A stretch of DNA of 64,000 nt from an uncultured Pontibacter sp. (GTDB lineage: Bacteria > Bacteroidota > Bacteroidia > Cytophagales > Hymenobacteraceae), in NCBI GenBank assembly GCA_947499125.1, contig CANMMP010000002.1, forward strand, positions 372,001 through 436,000, in the 5' to 3' direction. The translations under genes and the position numbers were made by a program. The first letter of the stretch is position 1; each line of letters begins with the position of its first letter. Shown one piece after another: positions 62,435-64,000 of the stretch. The notes beneath the pieces are model-generated. The model saw only the letters and a program-made list of their open reading frames with translations. It had not been told where the DNA came from and did not search any database.

Positions 62435-64000
62435 ATGGCAGAACTATATATCCTGGGGCCAGCAGAAATCAGAAATACAGAGGGAGCGCTGGAACAATCT
62501 TTTCTTGCCGGCCCTAAACGACTTGCCTTATTGATCTATTTGTTGCTGCACCGGCCGCATGGTTTCCACAGGAGAGATAATCTTTTGCCGCTTTTTTGGC
62601 CGGAGCATGGACAGAAAAGTGCACGCAATGCCCTGAGTAACATGTTGTATCATATTCGCCGCACTTTAGGCAATGATGCCATCATAAACCGTGGATCAGA
62701 GGAAGTAAGTATACGGGCGGAAGCCTTTTGGTCTGATGTGGTGTTTTTTGAAGAAAATTTAAAAAGCGGAGACTTAGAAAAAGCGCTCGAACTATACCGC
62801 GGAGACCTATTGAAAGGCTTTTATATACCGGAGGCCTCTCCCGAATTTGAGCATTGGCTGGACCAGGAACGGGAACGCTTCTGTACACTTGCCACCGATG
62901 GCGCCTGGAAACTGGCTGAAAAGGCTGAACAGGTTAACGACCATGTAGTTGCACAGAAGTGGGCCAGGAAAGCAGCTAAATTAAATCCTTTATGCGATCA
63001 AACTCATGCCCGACTAATGACCATGCTGGACAGGACTGGAAACCGGAAAGGAGCCCTGGAGGTTTATCAGGAATTCTATAGCCGCTTCGAAAAAGAATGG
63101 GAATGTGAGCCTCCTTCAGAACTCATGACTTTAGCTCGGGAAATAAAAAGCAAAGGACTATCTGCCTCCTATCAGGAACATATCAACCATAATGCTGCAA
63201 CTACAGTTATGGCTGCTGGAAGTATAGCTGTGCTGCCTTTCGAAACGTTAGGACAAGATAAAGCCACCGCCTTGACAGATGCTATACATGGCGATATATT
63301 AACCAGGCTTTCTAATGTAGCTGACCTAAGGGTAACGTCCCGCATCTCCGTTATGAAGTTTCGTAACCCGCAAAGGCTCTTGCCCCAGATTGCCAGAGAG
63401 CTTGGGGTAGAGTGGGTGCTAAGCGGAGAAGTTCAGGAGGCGACAAGCAGGATACAGGTAAGTGTGCGGCTGGTAAAAGCACATGAAGATAGCCAGGTTT
63501 GGGGCGAGAGCTACTGGAAAGAACTTACCGCCGATAATCTGTTTCAGATCCAGTCCGATATTACAACCCAGATAGCTGAAGCCCTGGAAGCCCGGCTTAC
63601 CACAGAAGAAAAGAGTGCGATAGAGCAAAGCCAAACAAAAGACCTGGAGTCTTACTGCTTGCATGCACAGGGGAGGTGGAGCCTGGACCAACGTACGGAG
63701 GAAGGTATAAGGGAGGCAATTGATTATTTTAAACAGGCTATTTCGAGAGATGCCAATTATGTATTACCATGGGTAGGGCTAACAGATGCGCTTATACTTT
63801 TATTTGAGTATGGCTTTGCTGAGGGAGAGGCTGTGTTTCCGGAAGCAGAGAAAGCGGTACAGCGTGCATTTGAACTGGGGCCACAGGTTGCAGAAGTAAA
63901 TGCCTCCATTGCGTTGCTGCACGAAGCGCGCAGAGAGGGCCCCGCAGCGATGAAGAAATACAAACAGGCTATTGCTTTGCGGCCAAACTATGCTGAAGCT
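62435..64000 (+). CDS. SARP/BTAD-type regulator with TolB-like and TPR regions (3' truncated)
   Basis: 522 residues are visible and the frame is open to the window edge. Residues 1-95 are an OmpR-like winged helix (AELYILGPAEI, KRLALLIYLLLHRPHGFHRR, SARNALSNMLYHIRRTLG). Residues about 95-245 form a BTAD helical domain (WSDVVFFEENLKSGDLEKAL, RGDLLKGFYI, DQTHARLMTMLDRTGNRKGA). Residues about 262-400 are TolB/FlgO-like (SIAVLPFETLG, ELGVEWVLSGEVQ). TPR-like helices follow from about 415. The start ATG 62435 is preceded by a perfect palindrome. The ligand-sensing C-terminus lies outside the window. Confidence 0.9.
   Translation, partial: MAELYILGPAEIRNTEGALEQSFLAGPKRLALLIYLLLHRPHGFHRRDNLLPLFWPEHGQKSARNALSNMLYHIRRTLGNDAIINRGSEEVSIRAEAFWSDVVFFEENLKSGDLEKALELYRGDLLKGFYIPEASPEFEHWLDQERERFCTLATDGAWKLAEKAEQVNDHVVAQKWARKAAKLNPLCDQTHARLMTMLDRTGNRKGALEVYQEFYSRFEKEWECEPPSELMTLAREIKSKGLSASYQEHINHNAATTVMAAGSIAVLPFETLGQDKATALTDAIHGDILTRLSNVADLRVTSRISVMKFRNPQRLLPQIARELGVEWVLSGEVQEATSRIQVSVRLVKAHEDSQVWGESYWKELTADNLFQIQSDITTQIAEALEARLTTEEKSAIEQSQTKDLESYCLHAQGRWSLDQRTEEGIREAIDYFKQAISRDANYVLPWVGLTDALILLFEYGFAEGEAVFPEAEKAVQRAFELGPQVAEVNASIALLHEARREGPAAMKKYKQAIALRPNYAEA

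Overview
The window reads as chromosomal DNA from an aerobic, pigment-type Bacteroidetes bacterium of the order Cytophagales. A Pontibacter/Hymenobacter-like genus is my best guess, made from gene style and not from any search. Supporting signs are a surface protein with a type IX secretion (gliding-type) C-terminal domain, PorP/SprF, a TonB receptor with a carboxypeptidase-regulatory-like N-terminus, DUF3078, LytS/LytTR signalling, Bacteroidetes-type promoter boxes (TTTG, about 20 nt, TAnnTTTG) and very few Shine-Dalgarno sites. No rRNA, tRNA, CRISPR array, insertion sequence or phage gene was seen.

Layout. 1-3.9 kb: end of a denitrification unit (NirK fused to cytochrome c, a SUMF1-like protein, a SCO copper chaperone, an alginate-export-type porin). 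4.0-7.8 kb: iron-uptake pair (TonB siderophore receptor, PepSY membrane protein) behind a recognisable promoter. 7.9-21.6 kb: mostly single genes, namely a duplicated-domain secreted protein, a CheY-like regulator, a DUF3078 barrel, a YqcI/DUF1989 pair, a CAT-like acetyltransferase, an MpaB-like protein, a metallopeptidase lipoprotein, a luciferase-like oxidoreductase, a LytS/LytTR pair, MgtC and DoxX. 21.75-28.3 kb: TetR regulator plus a complete RND efflux operon (TolC, adaptor, pump). 29-30 kb: a Crp-AraC fusion regulator. 30.8-38.7 kb: an 1868-residue secreted multi-repeat adhesin with its PorP/SprF and OmpA partners. 39-44.4 kb: TcmP-like protein, pirin, desaturase and two unknown genes. 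44.4-49.4 kb: a nucleotide/RNA module (PRPP synthetase, archaeal-type AMP phosphorylase, ATP-cone nuclease, beta-CASP RNase). 49.5-51.6 kb: an H-NOX haem sensor divergent from a PAS histidine kinase. 51.9-56 kb: cold-shock protein, then an ice-binding-type lipoprotein operon with a large OmpA protein. 56.2-60.7 kb: KaiB, KaiC, two paralogous AraC-type regulators and a small outer-membrane barrel. 61.2-64 kb: a cupredoxin-like lipoprotein and the start of a SARP/BTAD-type regulator that leaves the window.

The most notable observations are these. (i) A regulatory element with fixed geometry (20-bp inverted repeat, 18 nt, then a shared 15-mer) occurs three times. It lies ahead of the ice-binding operon, ahead of kaiC and ahead of the barrel gene, and two copies directly follow the stop codons of the twin AraC genes. 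This suggests a small local regulon spread by segmental duplication. (ii) KaiC keeps the serine but has proline in place of the threonine of the known phosphorylation pair. (iii) The heptamers AAGTATA and AACTATA and their complements are strongly over-represented in genes and gaps alike. (iv) The PRPP synthetase, AMP phosphorylase, ATP-cone nuclease and beta-CASP RNase cluster looks like a nucleotide-sensing RNA or nucleotide recycling module. (v) The adhesin has an ALK-like glycine-rich domain, five exact 240-nt repeats and a LamG domain inserted inside a sixth related unit.
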